From: Dactylosporangium fulvum
GTDB lineage: Bacteria; Actinomycetota; Actinomycetes; Mycobacteriales; Micromonosporaceae
DNA: 64,000 nt
Assembly: GCF_025137375.1 (NCBI RefSeq)
Contig: NZ_CP073720.1
Location: 8,270,501-8,334,500, forward strand
Reading direction: 5' to 3'
In this document: in pieces, positions 51,116-59,220 of the stretch
Position numbering within the stretch: position 1 is the stretch's first letter
Layout of the letters: each line of letters starts with the position of its first letter
Notes under the pieces: model-generated
The model's database searches: none
What the model was told of the DNA's origin: nothing
Seen by the model: the letters and a program-made list of their open reading frames with translations, nothing else
Made by a program: the position numbers and the translations under genes

Positions 51116-52495
51116 TTACCGCGCCGCGCAAAGGGCGGCCGTCGCCGGGCCCGCAGGCAGGGGTGCGGCCAGGCCCCAGACGGCGAACACCAGCACCAGC
51201 AGCACCACCGCCGCCGCGCCGGCGAGCAGCCGCGGCGACCGCAGCCGGGCCGCGGGCAGCCGGGTCAGCAGGGCACACCCGGCGATGCCGAGCAGGACCA
51301 GCGGCAGCGCGAACCGGGTCTCGGTCGCCGACGTCATCAGCGACAGGCAGGCGGCCGACCCGGCGCCGGCCAGCATCAGGCCCACGCCCCGGCGGGGCGC
51401 CAGCACCAGGCCGAACCCGCCGACGACGGTAATCAGGACGATCGGCAGCGTCAGGTCGTACCGTTCGGCGGCGGCCCCCACGCTGTAGGGCGTCTCCGCC
51501 GACCAGGCCAGCGCCGCCCCGACCTTTTTGAGCAGGAACAGGGCCGACTCCGGCAGGTTCGTCAGCAGCGCCTCCGCCAGGCCGCCGACGGAGGTGACCG
51601 GATGCCCGGCGACCGCGCGGGCCATCGCCGGGTCGCAGTAGAACTGCTGCGGCGGGCCCGCCGACCCGGTGATGGTGTCGTAGCGGACCGCGTATGCGGC
51701 GTAGCCGGCCTGGAAGCCGGCCAGCCCCGAGGTCCCCGGCGGGGTCAGCCCGGGCGCGGCGCCGCGGGACAGGTTGAAGACCACCTGCGGCAGGGCGCCG
51801 ACGACCGCCCCCGCCGGCACGAGCAGGCCCCGGAAGCGGTGCAGCACGACGGCACCGGCGGTGACGGCGCCGATCGCCAGCAGATAGGCGGGGCGAAGAT
51901 TGAGCGTGACGCCGGCCGCGACACCGGCGGCCGGCAGTGCCCACCACCGGGCACTCCCGGCCACCAGCCACAGGACGGTGACGAACAGCAGCGCGGCCGG
52001 CACGTCCATGAGGGGGTACGGCGCGAACCCGCCGAGCACCACCCAGGTCAGCCCGGCGCAGACCCAGACGGTGAGCGGGGCCGGTGCGCGGCCGCCGGTC
52101 GCGGCGCGGACGATGCCGGGCAGCACGACGGCCCCGATGACCGCGATCATCATCCCGTTCTCGGCGAGGACGAACCAGCGGCCGGAGCCGTGGACGAACC
52201 GCTCGGCAAGGGCCGGCGGGGCATAAACGAACGGGGTCAGCACGCCCCGCAGCTCGAGATCGCCCCAGACGACCGCCGACTCGCGGGTGAACAGCGCGAG
52301 GGAGCCGAGCCAGTAGCGCGCCGCGTCGTAGACGAACTCGCGGGGCGGCCGCTGCACCAGGCTGAGCAGCAGCAGCGCCGCCCCGGCGAGCAGGGTCGTC
52401 CGGCGCGGGAGACGGGCCGGCGGCGCGATGGCTGGTGGCGTGGACCGAGGGCTGGTCGCATCCACGGCGGTGACACTGACCGACACGCGCGTCAC
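51116..52495 (-). CDS. Polytopic membrane protein, GT39/ArnT-like
   Basis: This 459-residue protein has about eleven membrane segments after a basic N-terminus, and an early periplasmic loop with REFVYDAARYWLGS, whose Asp is placed as in GT-C glycosyltransferases. That is a family resemblance; the substrate is unknown. GTG 52495 is the first start after non-coding sequence. Its position next to gtrA suggests sugar transfer to a surface polymer. Confidence 0.75.
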   Translation of the reverse strand: MTRVSVSVTAVDATSPRSTPPAIAPPARLPRRTTLLAGAALLLLSLVQRPPREFVYDAARYWLGSLALFTRESAVVWGDLELRGVLTPFVYAPPALAERFVHGSGRWFVLAENGMMIAVIGAVVLPGIVRAATGGRAPAPLTVWVCAGLTWVVLGGFAPYPLMDVPAALLFVTVLWLVAGSARWWALPAAGVAAGVTLNLRPAYLLAIGAVTAGAVVLHRFRGLLVPAGAVVGALPQVVFNLSRGAAPGLTPPGTSGLAGFQAGYAAYAVRYDTITGSAGPPQQFYCDPAMARAVAGHPVTSVGGLAEALLTNLPESALFLLKKVGAALAWSAETPYSVGAAAERYDLTLPIVLITVVGGFGLVLAPRRGVGLMLAGAGSAACLSLMTSATETRFALPLVLLGIAGCALLTRLPAARLRSPRLLAGAAAVVLLVLVFAVWGLAAPLPAGPATAALCAAR

Positions 52496-52530
52496 GCTAC
52501 GCCGCCACCCGGCGACGCAGCGGTCACTTG

Positions 52531-53436
52531 CTACACGGCCAGCACGATCTTCCCCCGTCCGTGGCCGGTTTCGATCTCGCGGTGCGCCTCGGCGGCCTCG
52601 GCCAGCGGGTACACCCGCCGCACGTGCCAGGCGGTCCGGCCGGCGGCGTAGAGACCGATCAACTCGGCCAGGGCGGCCGCGCTGCGCTGCCCCTGGATGC
52701 TGCCGAGGCCGAGCTCCTCGATGCGGGCGTGCTCGACCAGCGTGATGATCCGCTTCCGGTCCTCGACCAGTTCCAGGGACGTCTCCAGCGCCGCTCCCCC
52801 GGCGCCGTCGATCGCCGCGTCGACCCCGCCCGGCGCCAGCGCGCGGACGCGGTCGGTGAGCCCGTCGCCGTACACGACCGGGATCGCGCCCAGCGACCGC
52901 ACGTACTCCTGGTTCTCCCGGCTCGCGGTACCTATGACGGTGGCGCCGAGGAGCCCGGCCAGTTGCACACCGGCGGTGCCGGTCGATCCGGCGGCGGCGT
53001 TGACGAGCACGGTGTCGCCGGGCCCGACGCCGATCGCGGACAGCGCGAGGCGGGCGGTCTGCCAACCGGCGGTGAACCCGCCGGCGACCTCCCACGGCAC
53101 GCCGGCCGGCTTCGGGGTCACCTGGTCGGCGGGGACCACGATGTACTCGGCATAGGAGTTGAACACGCTGAACCCGAGCACCTCGGTGCCCACCGGCACC
53201 TCCGGTGTGCCCTGGTCGACAACCCCCGCGAACTCGTTGCCCGGGATCTGCGGCAGCGTGATCTCCGCGTAGGCCGGTCGCCAGCCGCCGCGCAGCGCGG
53301 CGTCGAACGGCTGGACCCCCGCGAACTTCACCCGCACCCGCACCTGACCCGGGCCGGCCTGGGGTTCGGGCAGGTCGAGCAGGCGCAGGACGTCGGGCGG
53401 ACCGGGGTGCTCGAATGCGGCAGCTCTCATGGTCAT
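52531..53436 (-). CDS. Zinc-free quinone oxidoreductase (MDR family)
   Basis: This 301-residue NADPH-dependent reductase has a GroES-like N-terminus (VKFAGVQPFDAALRGG, PQIPGNEFAGVV) and a Rossmann domain with VNAAAGSTGTAGVQLAGLLGATVIGT. No structural zinc cysteines are present. GHGRGKIVLAV is the usual family ending. It is divergent from the ROK gene. Confidence 0.9.
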   Translation of the reverse strand: MTMRAAAFEHPGPPDVLRLLDLPEPQAGPGQVRVRVKFAGVQPFDAALRGGWRPAYAEITLPQIPGNEFAGVVDQGTPEVPVGTEVLGFSVFNSYAEYIVVPADQVTPKPAGVPWEVAGGFTAGWQTARLALSAIGVGPGDTVLVNAAAGSTGTAGVQLAGLLGATVIGTASRENQEYVRSLGAIPVVYGDGLTDRVRALAPGGVDAAIDGAGGAALETSLELVEDRKRIITLVEHARIEELGLGSIQGQRSAAALAELIGLYAAGRTAWHVRRVYPLAEAAEAHREIETGHGRGKIVLAV

Positions 53437-53518
53437 CTACTCTGCGACCTGAAGCGCACTTGAGGTCAACGGAATGCGGTACGGTGCATGCCGCGCGTCC
53501 CGAAGGAGAGTGCTGGAG

Positions 53519-54568
53519 ATGGTGGTGCCGAAGGTTGCCGCGACCGGGGACTGGGTCGTGGTCGGGCTCGACAACGGCGGCACGGCGAACAATGCCACAG
53601 TGCTCGACCGCACCGGCACTTTCCTGGTCGACGGGCTGGTGGAGGTGCCCAGCCGGGTCCTCGAAGGCCCGGAGATCGCCGTCGAGTCGCTCGCCGACGC
53701 GTTCGACAACATCCTCGCCGTGACCAAGGTGGACCGCTCCCGGGTCGTCGCGGTGGGCCTCGACACACCGGGCCCGGCCAGCGCCAACGGCGTCATCTCG
53801 TCCAAGGGCGCGACGAACTTCTCCCAGCCCGCCTGGTGGGGCTTCGACTTCCGCGGCGCGCTGGAGGCCCGGCTCGACCTGCCCGTGGTCTACAACAACG
53901 ACGGCAACGCGGCCGCGCTCTACGCGCACCACGTCCACTTCGGCGCCGAGGCGCACACCAAGTCGTCGGTCTCCGCGATCGTCGGCACCGGCCTCGGCGG
54001 CGGCGTCGTCGAGCAGGGCAAGGTCGTCCGGGGCGCGGCCGGCATGGCCGGCGAGCTGGGCCACGTCCACATCCCGATGCACGGCCTGCTGGAGGAGGGG
54101 CAGCCGTTGCCCTCGTGCGGCTGCGGGTTCCTCGGTGACGTGGAGAGCGTCAGCTCCCTCACCGGCATCGTGCGCAACCTCCTGCCGTACTGGCTGACCC
54201 GGCACCCCGACCACCCGCTGCACGGCGTCGAGAGCCTCAAGGCCGCGGCGAAGCAGGTCCGCTCGTTCGCCGAGCAGGGCGACGAGCTGGCGCTGCGGAT
54301 CTTCGAGCAGCAGGCGATGGGCCTGGGCCGGCTGTTCACCATCTCGGCCAACTTCACCGACCCCGACTGCTACTTCGTCGGCGGCGGTGTGGTCGAGGCG
54401 GCGCCGCACTTCCGCGACTGGTTCCTGGAGCGGGTCCGCCACCACACGCTGCTGCGCGAGGAGCAGGTGGCCGTGTCCGCGTTCGCCCTGGTCCCCGACC
54501 GCGACATGGCCGGCGCCCGCGGCGCCGCGATCGCCGCCGCCGAGACGGTCGCCTTCGCGCTTTCCTGA
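53519..54568 (+). CDS. ROK family protein (sugar kinase-like)
   Basis: This 349-residue protein has the ASKHA fold of ROK kinases and repressors. The phosphate-1 motif is VVGLDNGGTANN (usually DIGGT), GTGLGGGVVEQG is the phosphate-2 motif, and the zinc motif is CGCGFLGDVE. No N-terminal helix-turn-helix is present, so a kinase is more likely than a repressor. ATG 53519 is chosen as homology begins there. Substrate sugar unknown. Confidence 0.88.
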   Translation: MVVPKVAATGDWVVVGLDNGGTANNATVLDRTGTFLVDGLVEVPSRVLEGPEIAVESLADAFDNILAVTKVDRSRVVAVGLDTPGPASANGVISSKGATNFSQPAWWGFDFRGALEARLDLPVVYNNDGNAAALYAHHVHFGAEAHTKSSVSAIVGTGLGGGVVEQGKVVRGAAGMAGELGHVHIPMHGLLEEGQPLPSCGCGFLGDVESVSSLTGIVRNLLPYWLTRHPDHPLHGVESLKAAAKQVRSFAEQGDELALRIFEQQAMGLGRLFTISANFTDPDCYFVGGGVVEAAPHFRDWFLERVRHHTLLREEQVAVSAFALVPDRDMAGARGAAIAAAETVAFALS

Positions 54569-54577
54569 GACTCGTTC

Positions 54578-55141
54578 CTAGGGCTCGACGGGCGCGGGCC
54601 GGCGGGCGACGTTCTCGCCGACCTGGTTGAGCACCCCCGTGTCGTCGCGCTGCCACCGCCGTCCCCTGCCGTCGGTGAACCGCAACTCGACGTGCATGTC
54701 CGCCGACGGCGCGAGCCTGATGGTCCCGTCCTCGTTGATCCGGTCGCGGTCGACGGGGCCTTCGGTCTTCTCCTCGTCGAAGCCGGCGTAGACCTCGGGC
54801 TGCTCCGACGGCGGCACGATCCGCACCCGCCGGATCGCGGTCCAGGCCGCCGGCGGGTCGCGGAAGACGATCTCCAGGTCGTACACGGGGGTCTGTCCGG
54901 CGTTGCGGACGGCCGCCCCGACGACCCCGCGCGTGATGATCTTCTCGAACGTCTCGCGCTCGCTGACCGCCCAGGCGCAGACCCGCTCGGCGTCGGCGCG
55001 CGCCTCCGCCAGCCGGTGCGCGGCGACGAGCCGGACGACGTCCGCGGCACCCTGCCGGACCGCCCGCAGCACCTGGTACGCCAGAACCACCGCGCCGCCC
55101 GCGACGGCAACGGCGACCAGCGCCACGGCAAGTGCTAACAC
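54578..55141 (-). CDS. Hypothetical single-span membrane protein
   Basis: I do not recognise this 187-residue protein. It has one N-terminal membrane segment (LALAVALVAVAVAGGAVVLAY) and a soluble part with VVGAAVRNAGQTPVYDLEIVF, which looks like a beta-sandwich. GTG 55141 or TTG 55150 are possible starts; the longer frame to 55285 is not credible. It is convergent with the ROK gene, 9 bases apart. Confidence 0.65.
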   Translation of the reverse strand: MLALAVALVAVAVAGGAVVLAYQVLRAVRQGAADVVRLVAAHRLAEARADAERVCAWAVSERETFEKIITRGVVGAAVRNAGQTPVYDLEIVFRDPPAAWTAIRRVRIVPPSEQPEVYAGFDEEKTEGPVDRDRINEDGTIRLAPSADMHVELRFTDGRGRRWQRDDTGVLNQVGENVARRPAPVEP

Positions 55142-55229
55142 ATCGGACAAAATACCCGCCCCGGGTGCCGGGTGTCCCCGGAAGCGAGGGCCGTGGTCGC
55201 CGGCGGGCCCGGCGGGCAGAATCGGAGCC

Positions 55230-56198
55230 GTGAGCAACCTGGAGAGCCTGCCCGCCGAGGTCGGCCTGCCCGTCGAGACCGGCACCGCACCCTGCGCGGA
55301 ACTGCTCGAGGGCCGCGACGTGCCGCTCGGGCGCTACACGGTCGTGCGGCGCAGCCTGCCCAACAAGACCCGGCGGACGGTGGGCGCCTGGTGCTTCCTC
55401 GACCACTTCGGCCCGGAGGACATCACCGGCGGCCCCGGCATGCGCGTGCCGCCGCACCCGCACATCGGCCTGCAGACGGTGACCTGGCTGCTCGGCGGCG
55501 AGGTGCGCCACCGCGACAGCCTGGGCTCGGACCAGCTGATCCGCCCCGGCCAGCTGAACATCATGACGGCCGGCCGCGGCATCGCCCACTCGGAGAACTC
55601 ACCGACCGAACACCCACCGCTGCTCCACGGCCTGCAGCTCTGGGTCGCCCTACCCGACGGCAGCCGGCACATCGACCCGTCGTTCCAGCACCTGCCGGAC
55701 CTGCCCGTCGTCGAGACCGGCGGCGCGCGGGTCACGGTCGCCGTCGGCGAACTGGGCGGAGCATCCTCGCCGGCGGTCGTCCACTCCGAGCTGCTGGGCG
55801 CCGACCTGACCCTCACCGCCGGCGCCTCGGCGACGCTCGGGGTGCGGCACGATTTTGAGCACGCCGTGGTGGTGACCGAGGGCACGGTCAGCGTCGAGGG
55901 CGTCCCCGTGTCGCCCGGATCGCTGCTGTACCTCGGTGCGCTGCGCGACACGCTACGGTTCGAGACCGACGGCGAGGCACGGTGTTTCCTGCTGGGCGGC
56001 GTGCCGTTCGAGGAGGAACTCGTGATGTGGTGGAACTTCGTCGCACGCTCCCACGAGGAGATCGTCGAGGCCCGCACGGCGTGGATGGCCGCCGACACGT
56101 CGAGGTTCATCCCGGTGCCCGGCGGCGAGGACCCCCTGCCGGCGCCAGCCCTCCCGACGACCCGCCTGCTCCCCCGCCCCCGCTATCGCCACTCCTGA
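55230..56198 (+). CDS. Pirin family protein
   Basis: This 322-residue bicupin has the pirin signature PPHPHIGLQTVTWLLGGEVRHRDSLG with iron-binding His residues, followed by RGIAHSE and the C-terminal cupin (FEEELVMWWNFVARS). Pirins act as redox-sensing regulators or quercetinases; which applies is not readable. GTG 55230 follows a short GGAG. Confidence 0.9.
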   Translation: MSNLESLPAEVGLPVETGTAPCAELLEGRDVPLGRYTVVRRSLPNKTRRTVGAWCFLDHFGPEDITGGPGMRVPPHPHIGLQTVTWLLGGEVRHRDSLGSDQLIRPGQLNIMTAGRGIAHSENSPTEHPPLLHGLQLWVALPDGSRHIDPSFQHLPDLPVVETGGARVTVAVGELGGASSPAVVHSELLGADLTLTAGASATLGVRHDFEHAVVVTEGTVSVEGVPVSPGSLLYLGALRDTLRFETDGEARCFLLGGVPFEEELVMWWNFVARSHEEIVEARTAWMAADTSRFIPVPGGEDPLPAPALPTTRLLPRPRYRHS

Positions 56199-56338
56199 CC
56201 CACGCCCTCGGCACTTTTCCTGCGCGGAACGGCGCCGGGACCGAACCCCTTTACGCCCGGCCCGGCGGCCGCCCGCCCGGACCGCCGGCAACCGCACCGG
56301 ATCTCCCCAGCCACGGCCGGCTCAGCAACCACGGCCGG

Positions 56339-56479
56339 GCTCGACGACTCGCGACCGGGCTCGACGGCTCGCGACCAGGCTTGACGGCTTCGCGACCAGG
56401 CTCCACAGCTCGCAGCCGGGCTTGGCGGCCCGCGACCGGGCTCGACAGCTCGCGACCGGGCTTGGCGGCTTCGCGAGGC
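56339..56479 (+). repeat. 20-bp tandem array, seven units
   Basis: Seven units of the same type as at 10841-10940, one of them 21 bp. Units 1, 4 and 7 match units 1, 4 and 5 of copy 1, so the extra units were gained or lost inside the array. Confidence 0.85.
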
Positions 56480-56559
56480 GGTGCATGGGTCGCCGATCCG
56501 GCCGACGCGCCGGCGCCGATCGCTCATGCGCACCAGCTCAGCGATCTTGTCCGGCTTCT

Positions 56560-56614
56560 TCATGATCCGGAAGACTTCGCGCCCAATAGCAGCGTCAAGC
56601 CTTCCGGATCATGA
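56560..56614. repeat. Palindrome family P1, copy 3
   Basis: Same as copy 1 with two substitutions, one of which improves pairing (GATCCGG restored in the right arm). Confidence 0.85.
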
Positions 56615-56838
56615 GCATGTCCGAAACCCGCTATCCGGATGGGTCGATGTGGAGGCCGCCTCTCCAGCTTGTCCACAACAAGGGGTGCAGAGCGACGTCG
56701 TCGACGCCCAACCAGCCGGCGCGCTCCCACTGTTTGCCCGACGCGACCAAACCGGACGTCCTCATGATCCCGAAGGGTTTGTGCAGCCAGGGAGCCTGTT
56801 GCGCAATTCGGATCCCTCGCGCGTCAACCCCGACAACC

Positions 56839-56918
56839 GCGCCGATCTTGGAGTTGTGGTCCTTGACAAATCCGGACAAATTCGGAGGTTCATGGCGCCA
56901 CAACTCCAAGATCGGCGC
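56839..56918. repeat. Long-armed hairpin family P3, copy 2
   Basis: Perfect 21-bp arms (56839-56859 with 56898-56918) and a 38-nt loop that differs from copy 1 at one base. Confidence 0.88.
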
Positions 56919-56958
56919 GCAGTTGGGCCGCCAACGCTGTCGGCCGTGCCGTTGTTGT

Positions 56959-57882
56959 TCAGTTGTCGTCGCCCATTGTGCGGTACCACCGCACACCACC
57001 GGCGACGAGGAGTCCGAGCCCGGCGGCCAGCGCGGTCGCCACGGCCCAGCGCCCCCAGGATGGCCCGGCGAGGACGCCGTAGCGGAACGCCCCGGAGTCC
57101 GCGAACCCCACCATGACGGCCAGGCACGCCCCCGCGATGGCCGCGACGATGTCGACCCGCCGGGCGGCGAGCGCGAGCCCGGCCACCACGACGCCGACGC
57201 CGGTGAGCAGCGGCCAGAGCCGGGCCACCAACTGGGTGGTGAGGCTCTCCGACGGCGAGACGGCGAGCCAGGCGCTGCCGACGATCCAGGTGACGGTGAG
57301 CCCGCCGCCGATGACGGCCACCGCGACCAGCGCCCACTTCCAGCGGTACAGGATCGCGACGACCGCCGCGCCGACGATCGCGCCCGCCCACCACCAGCCG
57401 GTCGCCGGCGCCGGCGCGGCGGCGATCATGCCGCGGACGATGCCGGGGTCCTGCCGGTCGACGAGCAGCGGCACGCTCCACTCGCGGGCCGGCAGTTCCC
57501 GGGCGCGCTCGTCGTGCCACCGCACGACCGGATCCATGGAGATCGTGTGCCACTCCGGCATCGCCCCGGCGTCGCCGCCCTTGCCCGAACCGCCCAGCGA
57601 ACGGCTGGCGAACCACGTCGGGGACCTGCGGTTCTCGTCGACGCCGTCGGGCCGCACACGCAGGAACTCCTCGCCCTGCAGCCCGAGGATGACGACCTCG
57701 CGCCCGGAGGCGTTCTTGAGCTCCAGCCGGGCGCCGCCCTCGACGGGACGCACGACCACGCCGGGCACCGAGACCGAGGCGACCTCGACCCGGTAGTCGA
57801 CGGCCACGGGCGCGTCGGCGCCGTGCGCGTGGGCCGGGGTGGCGTACCCGAGGGCGAGCACGACCCCGAAGACGACCGCCAC
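56959..57882 (-). CDS. Secreted/membrane protein of unknown function, start uncertain
   Basis: This protein of about 307 residues has a signal-like start (VVFGVVLALGYATPAHAHG), an extracellular beta-rich region (LELKNASGREVVILG, FLRVRPDGVDENRRSP) and six or so C-terminal membrane segments. GTG 57882 gives a short signal; in-frame sequence continues upstream into the P3-type hairpin and an ATG at 58005 inside it, so insertion of that hairpin may have altered the 5' end. The AHAHG motif and context recall copper- or heme-related membrane proteins, but I do not assign a function. Confidence 0.7.
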   Translation of the reverse strand: MAVVFGVVLALGYATPAHAHGADAPVAVDYRVEVASVSVPGVVVRPVEGGARLELKNASGREVVILGLQGEEFLRVRPDGVDENRRSPTWFASRSLGGSGKGGDAGAMPEWHTISMDPVVRWHDERARELPAREWSVPLLVDRQDPGIVRGMIAAAPAPATGWWWAGAIVGAAVVAILYRWKWALVAVAVIGGGLTVTWIVGSAWLAVSPSESLTTQLVARLWPLLTGVGVVVAGLALAARRVDIVAAIAGACLAVMVGFADSGAFRYGVLAGPSWGRWAVATALAAGLGLLVAGGVRWYRTMGDDN

Positions 57883-57952
57883 AAGAGCGCCGCCCCACGA
57901 CCACCCTCGACCCGCGGCACCGGCGGCACCGCCCGGCCACCCATCACCCCGA

Positions 57953-58028
57953 GTCGATCTTGCACTTGTGGCTGCTGACAGAATTGGACAAAAACGGAGC
58001 ATCACGGCACCACAATTGCAAGATCGAC
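57953..58028. repeat. Long-armed hairpin family P3, diverged copy 3
   Basis: Nineteen-bp arms (core GATCTTGCACTTGTGG, one mismatch) differ from copies 1 and 2 at several bases, but the loop is again exactly 38 nt and keeps TGACA, GGACAAA, CGGAG, TCA and GGC at the same positions. Confidence 0.85.
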
Positions 58029-58063
58029 GCGAGAAAAGCGGTAGGGGCGGCGGCGGAGCGCGA

Positions 58064-58624
58064 TCATCCGGCTCGGGCGGCGGCGATGGCGGCGACGAGG
58101 TCGGCGCGGGCCCGAGCCACCCGGGAGCGGATCGTGCCGACGGGCACGTCCTCGATCTCGGCGGCCTCGGCGTAGGACAGGCCGAGCACCTGCGTCAGCA
58201 CGAACGCGACCCGGCGCTCGGCGGGCAGGGCGGCGACGAGGTCGCCGGTGGCGTGCAGGCCGGCGTGGTCACTGTCGGCGAACCGCTCCGGCTCGGCGAC
58301 GACCCTGGCCTTCAGCCGGCGGGACCGGACCGCGGCCCGCACATGGTCGGCGCAGGCCCGCCGGGCGATGGCGAGCACCCACGTGCGCGCGGTCGACCGG
58401 CCGGCGAAGTCGGGCAACGACCGGAAGGCGCGCAGGTAGGTGTCCTGTGTCACGTCGTCGGCGTGGGCGACGCCGACGAGCGCGGCCACGAACCGCCAGA
58501 CCTCCGGCTGCGTCGACCGCACGAACGCGGCCGCGGCGCGCTCGTCACCCTGTTTGGCGGCGAGCAGCGCCTCCGTGGCCGGGTCCGTCCCCCCGCCGAG
58601 TCCCCCGTCAGGCGCACCAGTCAC
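58064..58624 (-). CDS. ECF-type sigma factor
   Basis: This 186-residue sigma factor has region 2 (QPEVWRFVAALVG, ADDVTQDTYLRAFRSLPDF, TARTWVLAIARRACADHVR) and region 4 (LTQVLGLSYAEAAEIEDVPVGTIRSRVARAR). GTG 58624 is preferred over 58711, because the extra N-terminal sequence is not sigma-like. The neighbouring secreted proteins on the same strand may be its operon or targets. Confidence 0.9.
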   Translation of the reverse strand: MTGAPDGGLGGGTDPATEALLAAKQGDERAAAAFVRSTQPEVWRFVAALVGVAHADDVTQDTYLRAFRSLPDFAGRSTARTWVLAIARRACADHVRAAVRSRRLKARVVAEPERFADSDHAGLHATGDLVAALPAERRVAFVLTQVLGLSYAEAAEIEDVPVGTIRSRVARARADLVAAIAAARAG

Positions 58625-58634
58625 GGCAGCGACT

Positions 58635-59210
58635 CTAGCGCTCCTGGCTTGGAATGCCCTGTTCGCCCCGCGCCATCCGGCGGCGTGCCACGAACCACCC
58701 CAGCGCCGCACCGGCCACGGCCAGACCGCCCAGGGTGAACCACAGGGGGGTGAGGCTGCCGCCGGCGGTGCCGGGCGGCGGCTCGGCGGCCGAGGTCTGC
58801 GTCGCCGGGATCAGGCAGGCCACCTCCACGGGTGCCGGGGAGGCGTCGGCCGCCGCCACCGGGACCCGCGCCCGGCAGTGCCCGTCGACCGGGGCGCCCA
58901 GATCCACCGCGACCTGCCAGAGGCCGGGTGCCAGCGCGCCACCGTACGTCTGGGTGCCCCGCTCGTCGCCGGTCTGCCGCAGCGTCGACGGGCCCACCGA
59001 CGGGCCGCCACCGGACACCGGCACGGCGGTCAGGGTGACCGGGGTCGGCTCGTTGATCGGATGCCCGTCCTGCCACTGGGCGGTGATCCACACCGACCCG
59101 CGGCCGTCGGAGTGGACGGTGACCGTGGCGCCGCCGTGCGCGTATCCCGGCGCGCCCCACAGCACCACGAGCACCACGATCGCCAGCAGGATCCCGACGC
59201 GCGACCTCAC
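58635..59210 (-). CDS. Secreted protein with C-terminal membrane anchor
   Basis: I do not recognise a named family for this 191-residue protein. It has a signal peptide (ending PGYAHGG), a beta-sandwich-like domain with two Cys (GHCRARVP, VEVACLIPATQ) and a C-terminal membrane segment with a basic end (VARRRMARG). The AHGG after the signal resembles the start of the membrane protein at 57882, so the two may be functionally linked. The sigma gene follows 10 bases later. Confidence 0.78.
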   Translation of the reverse strand: MRSRVGILLAIVVLVVLWGAPGYAHGGATVTVHSDGRGSVWITAQWQDGHPINEPTPVTLTAVPVSGGGPSVGPSTLRQTGDERGTQTYGGALAPGLWQVAVDLGAPVDGHCRARVPVAAADASPAPVEVACLIPATQTSAAEPPPGTAGGSLTPLWFTLGGLAVAGAALGWFVARRRMARGEQGIPSQER

Positions 59211-59220
59211 GCGAAGGACC

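Larger units (their letters stand above)
56232..56941 (+). repeat. Dispersed complex repeat, copy 2 (710 bp)
   Basis: Same orientation and order of parts as copy 1 at 10734-11403. It is about 40 bases longer because its 20-bp array has two more units. The boundaries are sharp: identity starts at a GCGCCGGG string and ends at CCAACGCTGTC, 17 bases before the end of the next gene. Confidence 0.9.
56199..56958. other. Gene-poor 760-bp region holding the second complex repeat
   Basis: Nothing here is convincingly coding. Almost the whole stretch is the second copy of the complex repeat. A short shared leftward frame starts MKKPDKIAELVRMSDRRRRV in both copies, but at this identity conservation says nothing about coding. 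The region ends at the stop codon of the next gene. Confidence 0.65.

Noticed and set aside
52496..54445. Long upstream extension of the membrane protein frame at 51116
   Set aside because: The extension is antisense to the oxidoreductase and ROK genes; the true start is near 52495.
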